A stretch of 34,810 nt of DNA from a virus: IMG/VR virus record IMGVR_UViG_3300037137_003697, positions 1 to 34,810 of that record; one strand, given 5' to 3'. Positions 7,472-15,848 of this stretch are shown one piece after another. The notes under the pieces are model-generated. The model worked only from the letters and a program-made list of their open reading frames with translations. It had not been told where the DNA came from and made no database searches. Position 1 is the stretch's first letter. Each line of letters begins with the position of its first letter. A program made the translations under genes and the position numbers.

Positions 7472-10384
7472 TCAGAGCCTGCTCGGCAGACGCGTCCCGA
7501 TCGAGCAGACCTTGGCGATGATGGCAGCCGCAATCCGGCCGGCGAGTTTCTGCTGTCCCGCCGGCGTGTCGATGATCGCGTCCTGCAGGACAACCGCGCC
7601 GGCCGCGATGTTGACGGTGATGCCGCCGAATCCGCCGAATCCACCGTTCGGAATGATGCTGGCCCCCCGTGGGACATACTCCAACTCCGGCCCGCGCTCC
7701 CCCACCATTGCCCACCCGCCAGGCGCGTTCCTCACGCCAGTCGCGTAGCCGGGGACCCGGGGCCCCGGCGTGCCCACGTCAACCAGGTAGCCGTAGTTCC
7801 GGGCGGTTCTGAGCGCAAACGCCTGCCACATCGAATAGCCGGCCGAGAGAAACGCCGTGATGCCGGGATTCGCGCGCTCCAACATCTCGCGGTTCTGCAC
7901 CATGGTGGTGTCGCCGTAGTCCATCGAGTTGCCGGCGAGCAGCCGCTTCTGTGCCTCCGCCGCGGCGATCAGCTCGCCCGCGAGCGTGCGGACCTGGCCA
8001 GCCGCGTCCTCGGTTGCCGCGGCACCCTGTTGCATCGCGAGGGTGTAGACGTAGCCGAACTCGCCCGCCTTGGCCGCGGTGTCCGTGAGCGCGGCGCCGA
8101 CGGCTTCCGTGCCGTGTGCCGCATCCCGGGCGGTCTGATCCGCCGCGCGGGCTGCGTCCCGCTGATCCTGAATCGCCTGGCGGGAATAGTCGCCCGACGC
8201 GGCGATCATCTCGTCATACGTGGCCCAGGCCCGGGCGGCCATGTCCTCGTACGTCTTGATCGAGACTTGGCGCAGGTGATTCCAGTCGACCAGCACTGAT
8301 GCGGTCTTCTCGCTCGACAGGGCCTCGAGCGCGCGGTAGAACTCCGCGGTGTCGGTGCCGGCCTTATGCGCTTGCGCCGTCACATCCGCTGCCCATCGGT
8401 CGATCTGGGCGATCGCCGCCTCGGTAGCTGTGCCGCCATGCGCCATGCGCAACGCCTCATATTCGGCCCAGAGCTTCGTGCTCTGGAGAATCGCCGCCTG
8501 TTCGTGCTCGTGCGCCTTCTTCTCCTCCTCGAGCGAGGAGGCGACGGCCCGCACCTGCGTCGCGGTCAGATGGTAGTACTCGGCGAGCGCGGCCTGTGAG
8601 ACGCCGGCCTCGAGGTAGAGCCGCACCGATGCGACGACGGCCCCGGCGATGCCTTCCAGCGTGCCGCGCCAGCCGAGGCCGGCCGTCCTGATCTCCTCGA
8701 ACGCCGCGTAGTGCTTCTTCATCGCCTCATTGTTCGCCTGCCATGAGGCGTGGAGGAGATTGAGCGCCGCCGCATCCTTGTCGGTCGCCAGGCCGTGCGC
8801 CTCGAGCAGCGTCGACGCCGCCGCGACTGACCGCCCGTGATTGAAGGCATCGACCGCCGCCGCCTGCGTCTCCTTGCTGAGAGACGAGACGGCAGCCTTG
8901 AGGAGATCGGCATGCACGGCCGCGGCGCCGTTCGCCTCGCCCGCGGCCGTCGTCGCCATGCGGTTGACCTCGACGGCTTCGGCATACGTGATGTTGGCGT
9001 CGGCGCCGTCGCGGATCGCCTTGGCGATGGACATCTGTTGCGCCTCCGCCGTCGCCTGCGCAAGCGTCCAGCCATTCAGCCGGTTGAGGAAGTTGGCGAT
9101 CCGGCTGTCCATGTCGGTGAGCTCGGCGATCCACCGACCGAACGACCACCCGGCGAACGCGGCCGTCGCGACCAGGGCGCCCTGCTGGAGCTTGCTGAGC
9201 CCGCCGGCGGTATCGAACGCCGCGCCCGTCAGATCCCGCATTGACGTGACGCCCAGCGCGGCCGCGGCCTTCAGCGCCATCACGGGCCCGACGACGCTCG
9301 CGATCGCGAGGCCGACCGTGTCGAAGAGGCCTGGCGCCAGCGTGACCACCTTCAGAAAGGTCGTCCACACCGTGACGCCCACCCCCACCGCGGGCAGCAG
9401 CTTCTGGCCCAGTGCATTTTGCGTCTCCTCGGTATAGCGGGCGAGACTTGCCATCTGCTTGCCGACGTAGCCCATGCTCAGCTCGTAGACGCCATTCAGC
9501 TTGGCGCCCTCGGCGAGCACCGCTTGCAGAAGGATCTCCTGCTTCTGGCGGCTGGTCAGGTTGGCGATGGTGCCGCCATGGGCCGCGGTGTAGGCCTTCT
9601 CCGCCTGCTCGAGGGACACGGTGATGCCGGCCGATCGAATCAGCTCCGGTTGCAGCGTCACAACGCCCTGCAGCAGCAGACCCAGTGCCTCGCTGGTGCT
9701 CATGCCGGCGATGAAGGCGGAGTTCTGCGCGGTCGTGGCGAGCTTGGTGGCGTGCTCGAGGCCGATGTTCGCCTGCGAGAGCCGAATCACGAGGTTCGCC
9801 GATTCCTGCGTCGTGATGCCCTGGTGCTTCAGGCTGTCGATCAGTCCATCAATTTCCTTCCGCGACTGTCCGGACCGGGTGCCCAGGTATTCCGCGACGG
9901 CAGTCAACCCCTCGGTTCGCGCAGCCGTGGTGACCATCTCGGCCGCCATCTGCATCAGGCCAGAGGCCGCCCGTTCGGCCATGAGACCGAATGCCACGCC
10001 CGCCCCGATCGACGCGTCCTCCGCCCCCGAGGCGGCGCCCCGAACCTGCTCGGTGGCCTCCACGGCGTTCCTGGCCTGCAGCTCCATCGTCCGCATGGCC
10101 GCCGGCGCTTGCTCGCCGATCCGCTCGTATTGCTGGATGGCCTCCGCCAGGGTCCGGGACAGCTTGGCCTGGTTGGCGTCGGTCAAGGCAAAGACGCCGC
10201 CGAGGCTCTCCACCGCGGCGACCATGTTGTGCGCGTTCTTGAGCAACGCGTCGTTGCCCAGCTGCCGCTCGTACCGGCCGATCGTCGAGGCGACGCCGAC
10301 GATGACGTCGCCGTACTCGCGGATCTTGGCGATGGCGTCGCGGGCGTCCTCGGCGATCTTGACGGTGTGGACAATGTTGCCCAT
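7472..10384 (-). CDS. Tail tape measure protein
   Basis: 970 aa, the longest helical protein of the tail block. The N-terminus has long Ala/Glu/Gln-rich helices (VKIAEDARDAIAKIREYGD). There is a central hydrophobic region at about 330-420 (VGLAIASVVGPVMALKAAAALG, GALVATAAFAGWSFGRW) and further coiled helices. The C-terminal GWAMVGERGPELEYVPRGASIIP element is seen at the end of many tape measure proteins. It sets tail length and helps DNA entry; at the usual 0.15 nm per residue the tail would be about 140-150 nm. The ATG lies three bases after the stop of the gp10-like gene. Confidence 0.9.
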   Translation of the reverse strand: MGNIVHTVKIAEDARDAIAKIREYGDVIVGVASTIGRYERQLGNDALLKNAHNMVAAVESLGGVFALTDANQAKLSRTLAEAIQQYERIGEQAPAAMRTMELQARNAVEATEQVRGAASGAEDASIGAGVAFGLMAERAASGLMQMAAEMVTTAARTEGLTAVAEYLGTRSGQSRKEIDGLIDSLKHQGITTQESANLVIRLSQANIGLEHATKLATTAQNSAFIAGMSTSEALGLLLQGVVTLQPELIRSAGITVSLEQAEKAYTAAHGGTIANLTSRQKQEILLQAVLAEGAKLNGVYELSMGYVGKQMASLARYTEETQNALGQKLLPAVGVGVTVWTTFLKVVTLAPGLFDTVGLAIASVVGPVMALKAAAALGVTSMRDLTGAAFDTAGGLSKLQQGALVATAAFAGWSFGRWIAELTDMDSRIANFLNRLNGWTLAQATAEAQQMSIAKAIRDGADANITYAEAVEVNRMATTAAGEANGAAAVHADLLKAAVSSLSKETQAAAVDAFNHGRSVAAASTLLEAHGLATDKDAAALNLLHASWQANNEAMKKHYAAFEEIRTAGLGWRGTLEGIAGAVVASVRLYLEAGVSQAALAEYYHLTATQVRAVASSLEEEKKAHEHEQAAILQSTKLWAEYEALRMAHGGTATEAAIAQIDRWAADVTAQAHKAGTDTAEFYRALEALSSEKTASVLVDWNHLRQVSIKTYEDMAARAWATYDEMIAASGDYSRQAIQDQRDAARAADQTARDAAHGTEAVGAALTDTAAKAGEFGYVYTLAMQQGAAATEDAAGQVRTLAGELIAAAEAQKRLLAGNSMDYGDTTMVQNREMLERANPGITAFLSAGYSMWQAFALRTARNYGYLVDVGTPGPRVPGYATGVRNAPGGWAMVGERGPELEYVPRGASIIPNGGFGGFGGITVNIAAGAVVLQDAIIDTPAGQQKLAGRIAAAIIAKVCSIGTRLPSRL

Positions 10385-10387
10385 CGG

Positions 10388-10810
10388 CTAGTCCCCGAGC
10401 GTGCGCAGCACCGCTTCGATGCGCGCGTTGAATCGCGCGACCGCCATCCGCCAGGCCGGGACGAGGTGCGGCCGTCTCGACATCAGGGCCGTGCCGTATT
10501 CGAGCCAGACCGGCAACAGCTTCGGCCGCGCGCCGCGCCCGCTCTCGACCGGGTAGGAGACGAACACCTTCCCGGTGTGCCCGTCATCAAAGAAGATCTG
10601 GCGGATGGCCTCGCGATAGCGCTGGGTCCGGTGCGTCGTGCGGTATCCCGCGTTGCGGCGCGAGAGGCCGGCCGTCGCGTCCCACTCGGCGACCGCGGCG
10701 CCCTGCATCGCCTCGGTCGCGTCACGGACCGCCCCGGTCATCTCGTCGCCGCTCAACCGCGCCACCGCCTGGCGCGCCCAGGCGACTTCTTCGTCGATGC
10801 CGGTCAACAT
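10388..10810 (-). CDS. HK97 gp10-like tail completion/minor tail protein
   Basis: 140 aa from ATG 10810. This start overlaps by seven bases the end of the G-T chaperone frame; longer upstream readings run through that frame and are rejected. Sequence features such as LLPVWLEYGTALMSRRPHLVPAWRMAVARFNARI match the HK97 gp10 family, in which a compact (W/L)EYGT...PRPHLxPA element is typical. It probably acts at tail completion or head-tail joining. The neighbours (chaperone before, tape measure after) are as expected for long non-contractile or contractile tails; no sheath protein is present, so siphovirus. Confidence 0.8.
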   Translation of the reverse strand: MLTGIDEEVAWARQAVARLSGDEMTGAVRDATEAMQGAAVAEWDATAGLSRRNAGYRTTHRTQRYREAIRQIFFDDGHTGKVFVSYPVESGRGARPKLLPVWLEYGTALMSRRPHLVPAWRMAVARFNARIEAVLRTLGD

Positions 10811-11112
10811 GCGTCGCGCTCCGCCTGCAGCTGAAACTCGATGTCGATGACGCGCGTGATCCAGACCGATGGGGGCAACTCGCGCTCGGTCGTCCCCCGC
10901 TTCGCGGCGTCGTCCACGATCCGCTTGGCCCGCGCGTACTGCCTGGCCTCGAGCACCCGCCAGAGCAGACCGTCTTCGTCCTGCGCCAGCTCGGTCCGGG
11001 CGGCCGACGGCAGGCACCCGAACTCCTCGCAGATCCGCCCGATGAGCAGCTCCTCGGGCGCCTCGCCCCGGCCCTCTAGCGCGAGGTGGACGCGGCGCCA
11101 GAGGGCAAAGGG
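10804..11112 (-). CDS. Tail assembly chaperone T extension, made by -1 frameshift from the upstream gene
   Basis: A 102-codon frame without a usable start codon, read as PFALWRRVHLALEGRGEAPEE... and ending EFQLQAERDAC at TGA 10806-10804. It overlaps the end of the preceding chaperone frame in the -1 frame, and the shared segment contains the slippery heptamer CCCTTTG (11112-11106) in the phase C CCT TTG. A ribosome that slips gives a fusion of about 236 aa running from 11513 to 10804. This is the arrangement of lambda G/GT. Such fusion products bridge tape measure and tail-tube subunits during tail assembly. The coherent helical sequence and absence of a start make independent translation unlikely. 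Confidence 0.85.
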   Translation of the reverse strand, partial: PFALWRRVHLALEGRGEAPEELLIGRICEEFGCLPSAARTELAQDEDGLLWRVLEARQYARAKRIVDDAAKRGTTERELPPSVWITRVIDIEFQLQAERDAC

Positions 11113-11513
11113 TCGTGCAGCTCCAGGAGCGCCGCCCAGACGATGCGGGCGGTCTCGACGTCCAGCGCGTCCTTGTTGGCGTCGGTCAGGTCGGCGGCAT
11201 ACGACCAGCCGCAGATGCCGGCCCGCATCGCCGTCCGCTTGTCACAGAAGGTGAGCGGGTTGATCGGCGCCGAGGCGGAGGGCTCCGGCCCGGACTCCGC
11301 CTGGTCCGCCTTGGCCGTCTGACCGGCCAAGGCTACGGCAGCGATGGCGTCGCGCACGGCGGGAGCCATCGTCTCGAGGGTAGCGAAGTATGCGTCGGCG
11401 GCCACCCGGCGCGCCGCCTCCAGCTCGAGCCAGGACAGTCGGCGGATGCTGACGGACTGACCCGGCTCGTGCGGCAGCGGCACGAGCACGGGCGTTGCGG
11501 ACGTGACGATCAC
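11076..11513 (-). CDS. Tail assembly chaperone (G-like)
   Basis: 145 aa, ATG 11513. N-terminal residues 1-35 are beta/acidic (VLVPLPHEPGQSVSIRRLSWLELEAARR), with a helical middle and C-terminal helix VETARIVWAALLELHDP, the usual layout of GpG-type chaperones. The frame stops at TAG 11078-11076, about 10 codons after a CCCTTTG slippery site that allows the longer G-T product. It lies between the tail-tube genes and the gp10/tape-measure genes. A GCAGACGTCTGC palindrome sits 26 bases upstream of the start. Confidence 0.8.
   Translation of the reverse strand: MIVTSATPVLVPLPHEPGQSVSIRRLSWLELEAARRVAADAYFATLETMAPAVRDAIAAVALAGQTAKADQAESGPEPSASAPINPLTFCDKRTAMRAGICGWSYAADLTDANKDALDVETARIVWAALLELHDPLPSGAASTSR
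11106..11112 (-). promoter_or_regulatory. -1 frameshift slippery heptamer CCCTTTG
   Basis: Read on the minus strand in phase C CCT TTG it fits the canonical X XXY YYZ pattern. Slippage puts the ribosome in the start-less downstream frame that ends at 10804. GC-rich sequence follows (GCCCTCTGGCGCCGCG), which could form a stimulatory structure. Confidence 0.8.
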
Positions 11514-11538
11514 AATCCCTCCACCGGACAGGCCGAGC

Positions 11539-11564
11539 GAGGCGCGCAGACGTCTGCGCGCCTC
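11539..11564. repeat. GCAGACGTCTGC palindrome, copy 2
   Basis: A 26-bp perfect palindrome, the longest copy; arms outside the core read GAGGCGC/GCGCCTC. It lies between a tail-tube gene stop (11596) and the chaperone start (11513). Confidence 0.85.
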
Positions 11565-11595
11565 CTTGCGGCCACGAATGATGCCCTGCCTCTCG

Positions 11596-11988
11596 CTAGG
11601 CCTCGACCACCGAGCCCGTCGGCTGGAAGGTCACGTGGAACAGGTGCAGCTTCTCGGACGCGATCGTGGACTTGTAGGACGTCACCAGGCAGGTGACGGT
11701 CGTCGTCTTGGTCCCGCCGTAGGTCACGATCCAGGCGCCGCTGGTGCCCTCGGCGAACTTCGCGCGCGAGCCCGTGACGGCCGTGAAGTCCTCGACGCCC
11801 GTCAGGGTGAACGGCGCCATCTCGCGGAACCCGGTGTCGAGCCACTGCTTCCAGGCGACGCCGGCCGGCGTGAACTCCTGCAGGAGCGCCTTGCGCTCCA
11901 CGTCGATCTTCGGCTCGAACATCGCCGTCACGTTCGTGCCCCCGTACGAGTACGCCACATCTTTCGCCGCGTAGTTGAGGATCGCCAT
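11596..11988 (-). CDS. Tail tube-like structural protein
   Basis: 130 aa, ATG 11988. Beta-rich sequence (MAILNYAAKDVAYSYGGTNVTAMFEPKIDVERKAL, LFHVTFQPTGSVVEA). It follows a second protein with the same opening pattern (the upstream gene starts SINYGSKDVGACLVGG), so the two look like paralogous tail-tube/major-tail subunits. The position just before the chaperone pair is where siphoviruses encode the major tail protein. Which of the two is the main tube subunit cannot be decided from sequence. Confidence 0.7.
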   Translation of the reverse strand: MAILNYAAKDVAYSYGGTNVTAMFEPKIDVERKALLQEFTPAGVAWKQWLDTGFREMAPFTLTGVEDFTAVTGSRAKFAEGTSGAWIVTYGGTKTTTVTCLVTSYKSTIASEKLHLFHVTFQPTGSVVEA

Positions 11989-11998
11989 GTCTCTTCTC

Positions 11999-12739
11999 CT
12001 AGCCCCGTGCGAAGGCCACCATGAAGGTGAGCGACGGCCCACTGCCGGAACCGGTCAACGCCCGGGACGTCGCCAGATACTGGTAAACGGCGCCGGTGAC
12101 CGTCTTGCGCTCGGCCGCGGGACCGGCCGTCAGCGCCTCGAACGACAACAGATCGACGAAGGTCGCGTTGTTCGTGCTGTGGCGGACTTTCACGGTCCAG
12201 TCGGTATAGCCGCCCAGGGTCAGGGCCGGGACCTGCACGTAGCCCGCGCCGCCGTTCGCGGTCGCAGCGCCGTTGTCCACGCTGCTGCCCTCGGTGTTGC
12301 CCGCGGTGGTCACGGTGGCGAGGGGCTGCAGGATCGCGCCGTCCTCGACCACGCCGCTGGCGCTGTAGGTCGCCTGGGCTTTGTGTCGTGACCCGCGCGA
12401 GGCCAGGCGCTTGTAGGCGCCGGCGAAGGCGCCCTGGGCGCACACGGCGCGGCGGCCGGCGACGTTGCCTTCGTTCAGCAGGCAGAGCACCTGGCTGGTG
12501 CCCTCCTTCTCGCAGAGCGCGTTGTTGGACCCGTCGGCGGACGCGTCGAAGAAGCCCGACTGCGCGATGCTGGCCGACTTGTCGCCCGTGGCGACATAGG
12601 TGGCGGCCGCGACGCCCACGGGCGTCTCGCGCGCGACCTCCGCCGTGCGGTCGACCTCGAGCTGCGTGATCGACCCGAGGATCTGGCGGCCTCCGACGAG
12701 GCACGCCCCGACGTCTTTCGAGCCGTAGTTGATGCTCAT
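11999..12739 (-). CDS. Major tail protein candidate (tail tube)
   Basis: 246 aa, ATG 12739, overlapping the TGA of the preceding 59-aa gene. Beta-rich, Gly/Ala/Thr-heavy, with a VGVAAATYVATGDKSASIAQSGFFD region and C-terminal YQYLATSRALTGSGSGPSLTFMVAFARG. Its opening (SINYGSKDVGACLVGGRQI) resembles that of the next gene (AILNYAAKDVAYSYGGTNV). Order and size fit a siphovirus major tail protein. The low-charge composition is usual for virion proteins. Family membership is inferred from position and general fold, not from a diagnostic motif. Confidence 0.7.
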   Translation of the reverse strand: MSINYGSKDVGACLVGGRQILGSITQLEVDRTAEVARETPVGVAAATYVATGDKSASIAQSGFFDASADGSNNALCEKEGTSQVLCLLNEGNVAGRRAVCAQGAFAGAYKRLASRGSRHKAQATYSASGVVEDGAILQPLATVTTAGNTEGSSVDNGAATANGGAGYVQVPALTLGGYTDWTVKVRHSTNNATFVDLLSFEALTAGPAAERKTVTGAVYQYLATSRALTGSGSGPSLTFMVAFARG

Positions 12740-12915
12740 CTGTCCTCACCAGGTGGCGCGGGCTGCTTCACCGGCGCGATGTGGCCGCCTTTCAGCAGCC
12801 ATTCCAGGTCCTCGGGACCGATGCGTTCGCAGGTCTGGCCCGGTTCGGCGAGCGTCTCGTCCTCGGTCGCGCCACGGCTGATGCGCTGAAGCGCCACGTA
12901 ATCGGCTCCGTTCAT
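12736..12915 (-). CDS. Small tail-region protein
   Basis: 59 aa, not obvious by length but framed at both ends by overlaps. ATG 12915 overlaps the stop of the tail completion gene (ATGA), and its TGA overlaps the ATG of the major tail gene. It reads MNGADYVALQRISRGATEDE, continuing with LAEPGQTCERIGPEDLEWLLKGG. The C-terminal part (EDLEWLLKGGHIAPV) resembles a short acidic/helical module seen in small phage head-tail region proteins. No function assigned. Confidence 0.7.
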   Translation of the reverse strand: MNGADYVALQRISRGATEDETLAEPGQTCERIGPEDLEWLLKGGHIAPVKQPAPPGEDR

Positions 12916-13343
12916 GACTGCCTCACTTGCACCAGGAAGGTCGCGGTGCCAACGTAATTCATCGTCCCATCAGCCTGCGGGTCCTCCGCGATCCGGTTCC
13001 CCCGCCACCAGATGTCGAGGACCTGCCAGCCGGTCACGGTCAGCGACGTCCGCAGGTCGAGCAACCGCATCGCCTCGTCGAGAATCGACGCCGCCCGCGA
13101 CTCGCCGTTGGCCGCGTCTCCGCCGGTGATGACGCGTACCGGCACAGTGACGTCGGCGCCGTAGTTCGTTCCCGCGGCGTCTGCCGCCACTTCACTGCAC
13201 GGCCCCAGCGAGACGTAGGGCGGCACCTGGTTGGCCGGCCGGTTCCGACTGACGCCTCCCGGAGCGAGCGCCCGCAGCGTCGTCACGTTGAGGGCGACGA
13301 CCACCGCATCCGCGACGGGATTGATCGCCGAGCGGCGCGCCAT
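12912..13343 (-). CDS. Tail completion / tail terminator protein
   Basis: 143 aa, overlapping the connector gene stop at 13343. Alternating beta/helix sequence with ADAVVVALNVTTLRALAPGGV near the start, VPPYVSLG in the first third, and ESRAASILDEAMRLLDL...GWQVLDIWWRGN. This resembles the DUF3168 / HK97 gp10-neighbour tail completion family, in which N-terminal PPYVxLG and a central helix are characteristic. It caps the tail tube and joins the head connector. The position right after the gp6-like connector agrees. Confidence 0.75.
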   Translation of the reverse strand: MARRSAINPVADAVVVALNVTTLRALAPGGVSRNRPANQVPPYVSLGPCSEVAADAAGTNYGADVTVPVRVITGGDAANGESRAASILDEAMRLLDLRTSLTVTGWQVLDIWWRGNRIAEDPQADGTMNYVGTATFLVQVRQS

Positions 13344-13942
13344 CAGGCCAACTCCAGTCTGCGGTAGGGTGCCAACAGCGCGTCATAGCCAAACCAGGAC
13401 GGGAGCGGCGGATAGACCGCCGCGTCCCGATGCCGATACCAGTGCGTCACGAGCTGCAGCATCGCCTGGAGGATCGGATCCGGCACGGCGGTTCCGGCCG
13501 TGCCGTAGCCACAGGCGCACCGGATCGCGATCGCGTTGACAGTCCGGAGGTCGGTCGGCCAGCTGCCGCCATCGGCCAGGACGATCCGCCCGGGCGTCGA
13601 CGCGGCATCCACCACGTAGGTCGCCGCGGCCAGCGTGGACTCGACGCCGGCCGCGCTGGTCGTCTTGATCGAGGTCACCGACTGCAGGGGCACGAAGGGT
13701 GGCCGGATCGCGTCGCGCGGAAACGCGTCGAACAGCAGGTCCCAGCTCTGGGTGATCAGCCGGCGGCCGGTGTCCGTTTCGACCTTCGCGCGCGCCGCGC
13801 GAATCAAGGGCTCGACGATCGTGGTCTGGTCCGTATCGTCCAGCAAACGCATGTACGCCTTCGCCTGGGCGTAGGTCAGCGGCTCCGCCGCCGGCGCCGT
13901 CGCCAGCACGACCGCATAGCGCATCCCGGCCCAGAGACGCAT
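13343..13942 (-). CDS. Head-tail connector protein (gp6-like)
   Basis: 199 aa from ATG 13942; the same frame continues upstream through a palindrome to 14044, but AGGA-type Shine-Dalgarno bases precede 13942. The motif run PLTYAQAKAYMRLLDDTDQTTIVEPLIRAARAKVETDTGRRLITQSW and the end ILQAMLQLVTHWYRHRDA are diagnostic of the HK97 gp6 / DUF3199-like connector family. The protein forms the ring below the portal. An alternative start at Met7 (MRYAVVLATAPAAEP) is possible. Confidence 0.9.
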   Translation of the reverse strand: MRLWAGMRYAVVLATAPAAEPLTYAQAKAYMRLLDDTDQTTIVEPLIRAARAKVETDTGRRLITQSWDLLFDAFPRDAIRPPFVPLQSVTSIKTTSAAGVESTLAAATYVVDAASTPGRIVLADGGSWPTDLRTVNAIAIRCACGYGTAGTAVPDPILQAMLQLVTHWYRHRDAAVYPPLPSWFGYDALLAPYRRLELA

Positions 13943-13967
13943 CGACGCTCGTCCTTTCTGCCTGCGT

Positions 13968-13991
13968 CCCCGCGCAGACGTCTGCACGGGG
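13968..13991. repeat. GCAGACGTCTGC palindrome, copy 3
   Basis: 24 bp with one mismatch; the arms outside the core read CCCCG/CGGGG. It is 26 bases upstream of the connector start and 90 bases after the previous stop. Confidence 0.8.
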
Positions 13992-14080
13992 CGTGTCCGA
14001 AACCCGGGGAGGCCAGCGCGTCGAGCCCCATCACGGTCGCGCACCGCCCGCCCCTCATCGATCCGACCGACGGCAGTCGC

Positions 14081-14743
14081 CTACGTGGTCGGGATGGCGA
14101 TTACGGTCACGGTCGCCGCGCCCGTGCCCGTGCCGGCCGCCGCCGTCAGCGTGACCAGCACCGCCTTCGTCGCCAGATTCGTGAACGCGAACACGAAGAC
14201 CGCGCCCAGTGCCGCGTTCGTGAAGCTGGCCGCCGCCGCGCATTTCTCGATCGTGCTCGTCTCCCCGACCTTGAGAATCAGTTGAGACGTGTCGCCCGTC
14301 GCGAAGACTTCATCGATGCGCACGACCACGAGACACGCTCTGGCTTTTGTCGCATGCGCCGCCAGGAGCGTCTTGGTGCCCGTATCGGTCTTGACGTAGG
14401 AGGCCGCGGCGCCCAGGCCGCCGGCCAGCACGGAGGCGATCCCGCTCGAGGCGCCGGCGAGGGTGTTCAGTTGCGCCGCGGTCGCTGTGACGGCGTGGAG
14501 CTTGACGGCATCGGCCGCCGTGACCCCGGCGCCAGCCAGCGCGTTCAGTTCGTCGGCCGTGGCGGTCACGGCGTGCACCTTCGTCATGTCGGCCACGGTG
14601 ACCGGCATCGCGACGCCTCCGAACTTGACGCCGGTCGGCACCGGAAAATCGACTGTGCCGTTCTCGTCGTCGAGGTCGAGCAGCGAGCCGCCGCGGGAGA
14701 GGAACCGCAGCACCTCTCCCGCGGGGGTGACCTGGATGGGCAT
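14081..14743 (-). CDS. Head decoration / virion protein with internal repeats
   Basis: 220 aa. Residues 1-45 are a conserved-looking start (MPIQVTPAGEVLRFLSRGGS). Two tandem repeats follow, MTKVHAVTATADELNALAG and AVKLHAVTATAAQLNTLAG, and then an Ala/Thr-rich region ending in beta strands (TVTVIAIPTT). The (V/L)HAVTATAAxLNxLAG repeat is common in phage fibre/structural proteins and in head-associated proteins. It lies between capsid-associated genes and the connector, so it is most likely a virion surface protein. Exact role unknown. Confidence 0.7.
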   Translation of the reverse strand: MPIQVTPAGEVLRFLSRGGSLLDLDDENGTVDFPVPTGVKFGGVAMPVTVADMTKVHAVTATADELNALAGAGVTAADAVKLHAVTATAAQLNTLAGASSGIASVLAGGLGAAASYVKTDTGTKTLLAAHATKARACLVVVRIDEVFATGDTSQLILKVGETSTIEKCAAAASFTNAALGAVFVFAFTNLATKAVLVTLTAAAGTGTGAATVTVIAIPTT

Positions 14744-14755
14744 GTTCCCCTCCGG

Positions 14756-15229
14756 TTACGCGGCCACGACGGACGCGCCGTCTTCGAGCGGCCAGTAGAC
14801 GCATTCCCACTTCACGCGGCCCGTCCCGCCGTCACTGCCTGCGCAGGCGACCTTGATGACGCCGGGCGGGCAGACGATCTCCGTGGCCTGCTTGCCCGCA
14901 AGCGGGAGATTTGCCGTGAGCACCATCGCGTTGGCGAACGTGCCCGTGATGGTGAACATCCCGTCGACCAACGCGGCGTTGATGTCGAGCGCGGCACAGA
15001 TGTCGGTGTCGGCGCCCACGCCGTCCGGGTTCACCAGGAGCTTGGTCGCGTTGGCGACCGCCCCGATGGCCACCGTGATGATGCCGATGATCTGCCGGAC
15101 CACGACGTGCCCGGTCACGGTGAAGAGCGTCTCCTGGGCGGTCTGCGGCAGCGCCGCCGCGGCCCGCTCCACGCGGATGATGTCGTTGACGAGCGCCTGC
15201 GCCGGAACCGGCAAGGCTGAAGCCGCCAT
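14756..15229 (-). CDS. Head-region structural protein (hypothetical)
   Basis: 157 aa, ATG 15229 with GAGGAG seven bases upstream. N-terminal helix (LVNDIIRVERAAAALPQTAQ) followed by beta-rich sequence with hydrophobic strands (VVRQIIGIITVAIGAVANATKLLVNP) and a C-terminal VKWECVYWPLEDG. It is part of a set of three similar-sized, Ala-rich proteins between the capsid and connector genes. It may be a decoration or cement protein. No named family recognised. Confidence 0.65.
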   Translation of the reverse strand: MAASALPVPAQALVNDIIRVERAAAALPQTAQETLFTVTGHVVVRQIIGIITVAIGAVANATKLLVNPDGVGADTDICAALDINAALVDGMFTITGTFANAMVLTANLPLAGKQATEIVCPPGVIKVACAGSDGGTGRVKWECVYWPLEDGASVVAA

Positions 15230-15305
15230 GGAAGTCTCCTCTTCTCGGAAGGGGGCGCCGGCCCAACCCGGCGCCCCGTCATGTTCGCCGCTGCCGCTGC
15301 CGGGC

Positions 15306-15776
15306 TCAGTCGATGATCGCGCTGGCCGGCGGGGTGCTCTTCGTCCAGATCATCGCCTGGGCGGCGCAGAAGTTCGTGGCCTCGGCCGAGTTCGACACCG
15401 TGGCGTAGACGCACGGGTAGCCGTCCGTCAGCGCCGCGGGGTCGATGTCGAAGACGACGATCTTGTGCTTGATGTCGGCCGTGACGGTGTAGTTGGCCGC
15501 CGCGGTCTTGGCGGCAAGCGTGTCAGACGTCGCCACGTCCTCGTTCGCCTTGATGGGCATCACGGGCATGACAGCCGTCGCGCCCAGGGCCACGGTCGTC
15601 GCCTGGCGCGGGGTGATCAGCGTCGCGTGCGCGGCCGCCTGCGTCAGGTGGAACACCAGCTCGCACCAGAGGGCGTCCTTGAGGCTCACGACGTCGGTCG
15701 TGAACCCGGCGTTCGTGGTGCGGGGCTGGATGAGGTGCACGATGTGCGGAATCGATCCGTTGGCTGGCCTGCTCAT
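15306..15776 (-). CDS. Head-region structural protein (hypothetical)
   Basis: 156 aa, ATG with GAGGAG upstream. Reads MSRPANGSIPHIVHLIQPRT and ends MIWTKSTPPASAIID; beta-rich, low charge, one central Ala/Thr stretch. It follows the major capsid gene at about 70 bases, with a GC-rich hairpin between them. A role as capsid decoration protein is suggested only by its place. Confidence 0.65.
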   Translation of the reverse strand: MSRPANGSIPHIVHLIQPRTTNAGFTTDVVSLKDALWCELVFHLTQAAAHATLITPRQATTVALGATAVMPVMPIKANEDVATSDTLAAKTAAANYTVTADIKHKIVVFDIDPAALTDGYPCVYATVSNSAEATNFCAAQAMIWTKSTPPASAIID

Positions 15777-15810
15777 GAGTCGTTCTCCTCTGTGCCGACG
15801 CGTTATCGCA

Positions 15811-15832
15811 GGCCGCCCGTCAGCGGGCGGCC
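15811..15832 (-). terminator. GC-rich hairpin after the major capsid gene
   Basis: A perfect 9-bp stem, GGCCGCCCG with CGGGCGGCC, and a four-base loop, 16 bases after the capsid stop codon. No U-tract follows, so it is more likely an mRNA-stabilising or partial attenuation hairpin than a full terminator. Confidence 0.4.
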
Positions 15833-15848
15833 CATTTCACGCCGCCAT

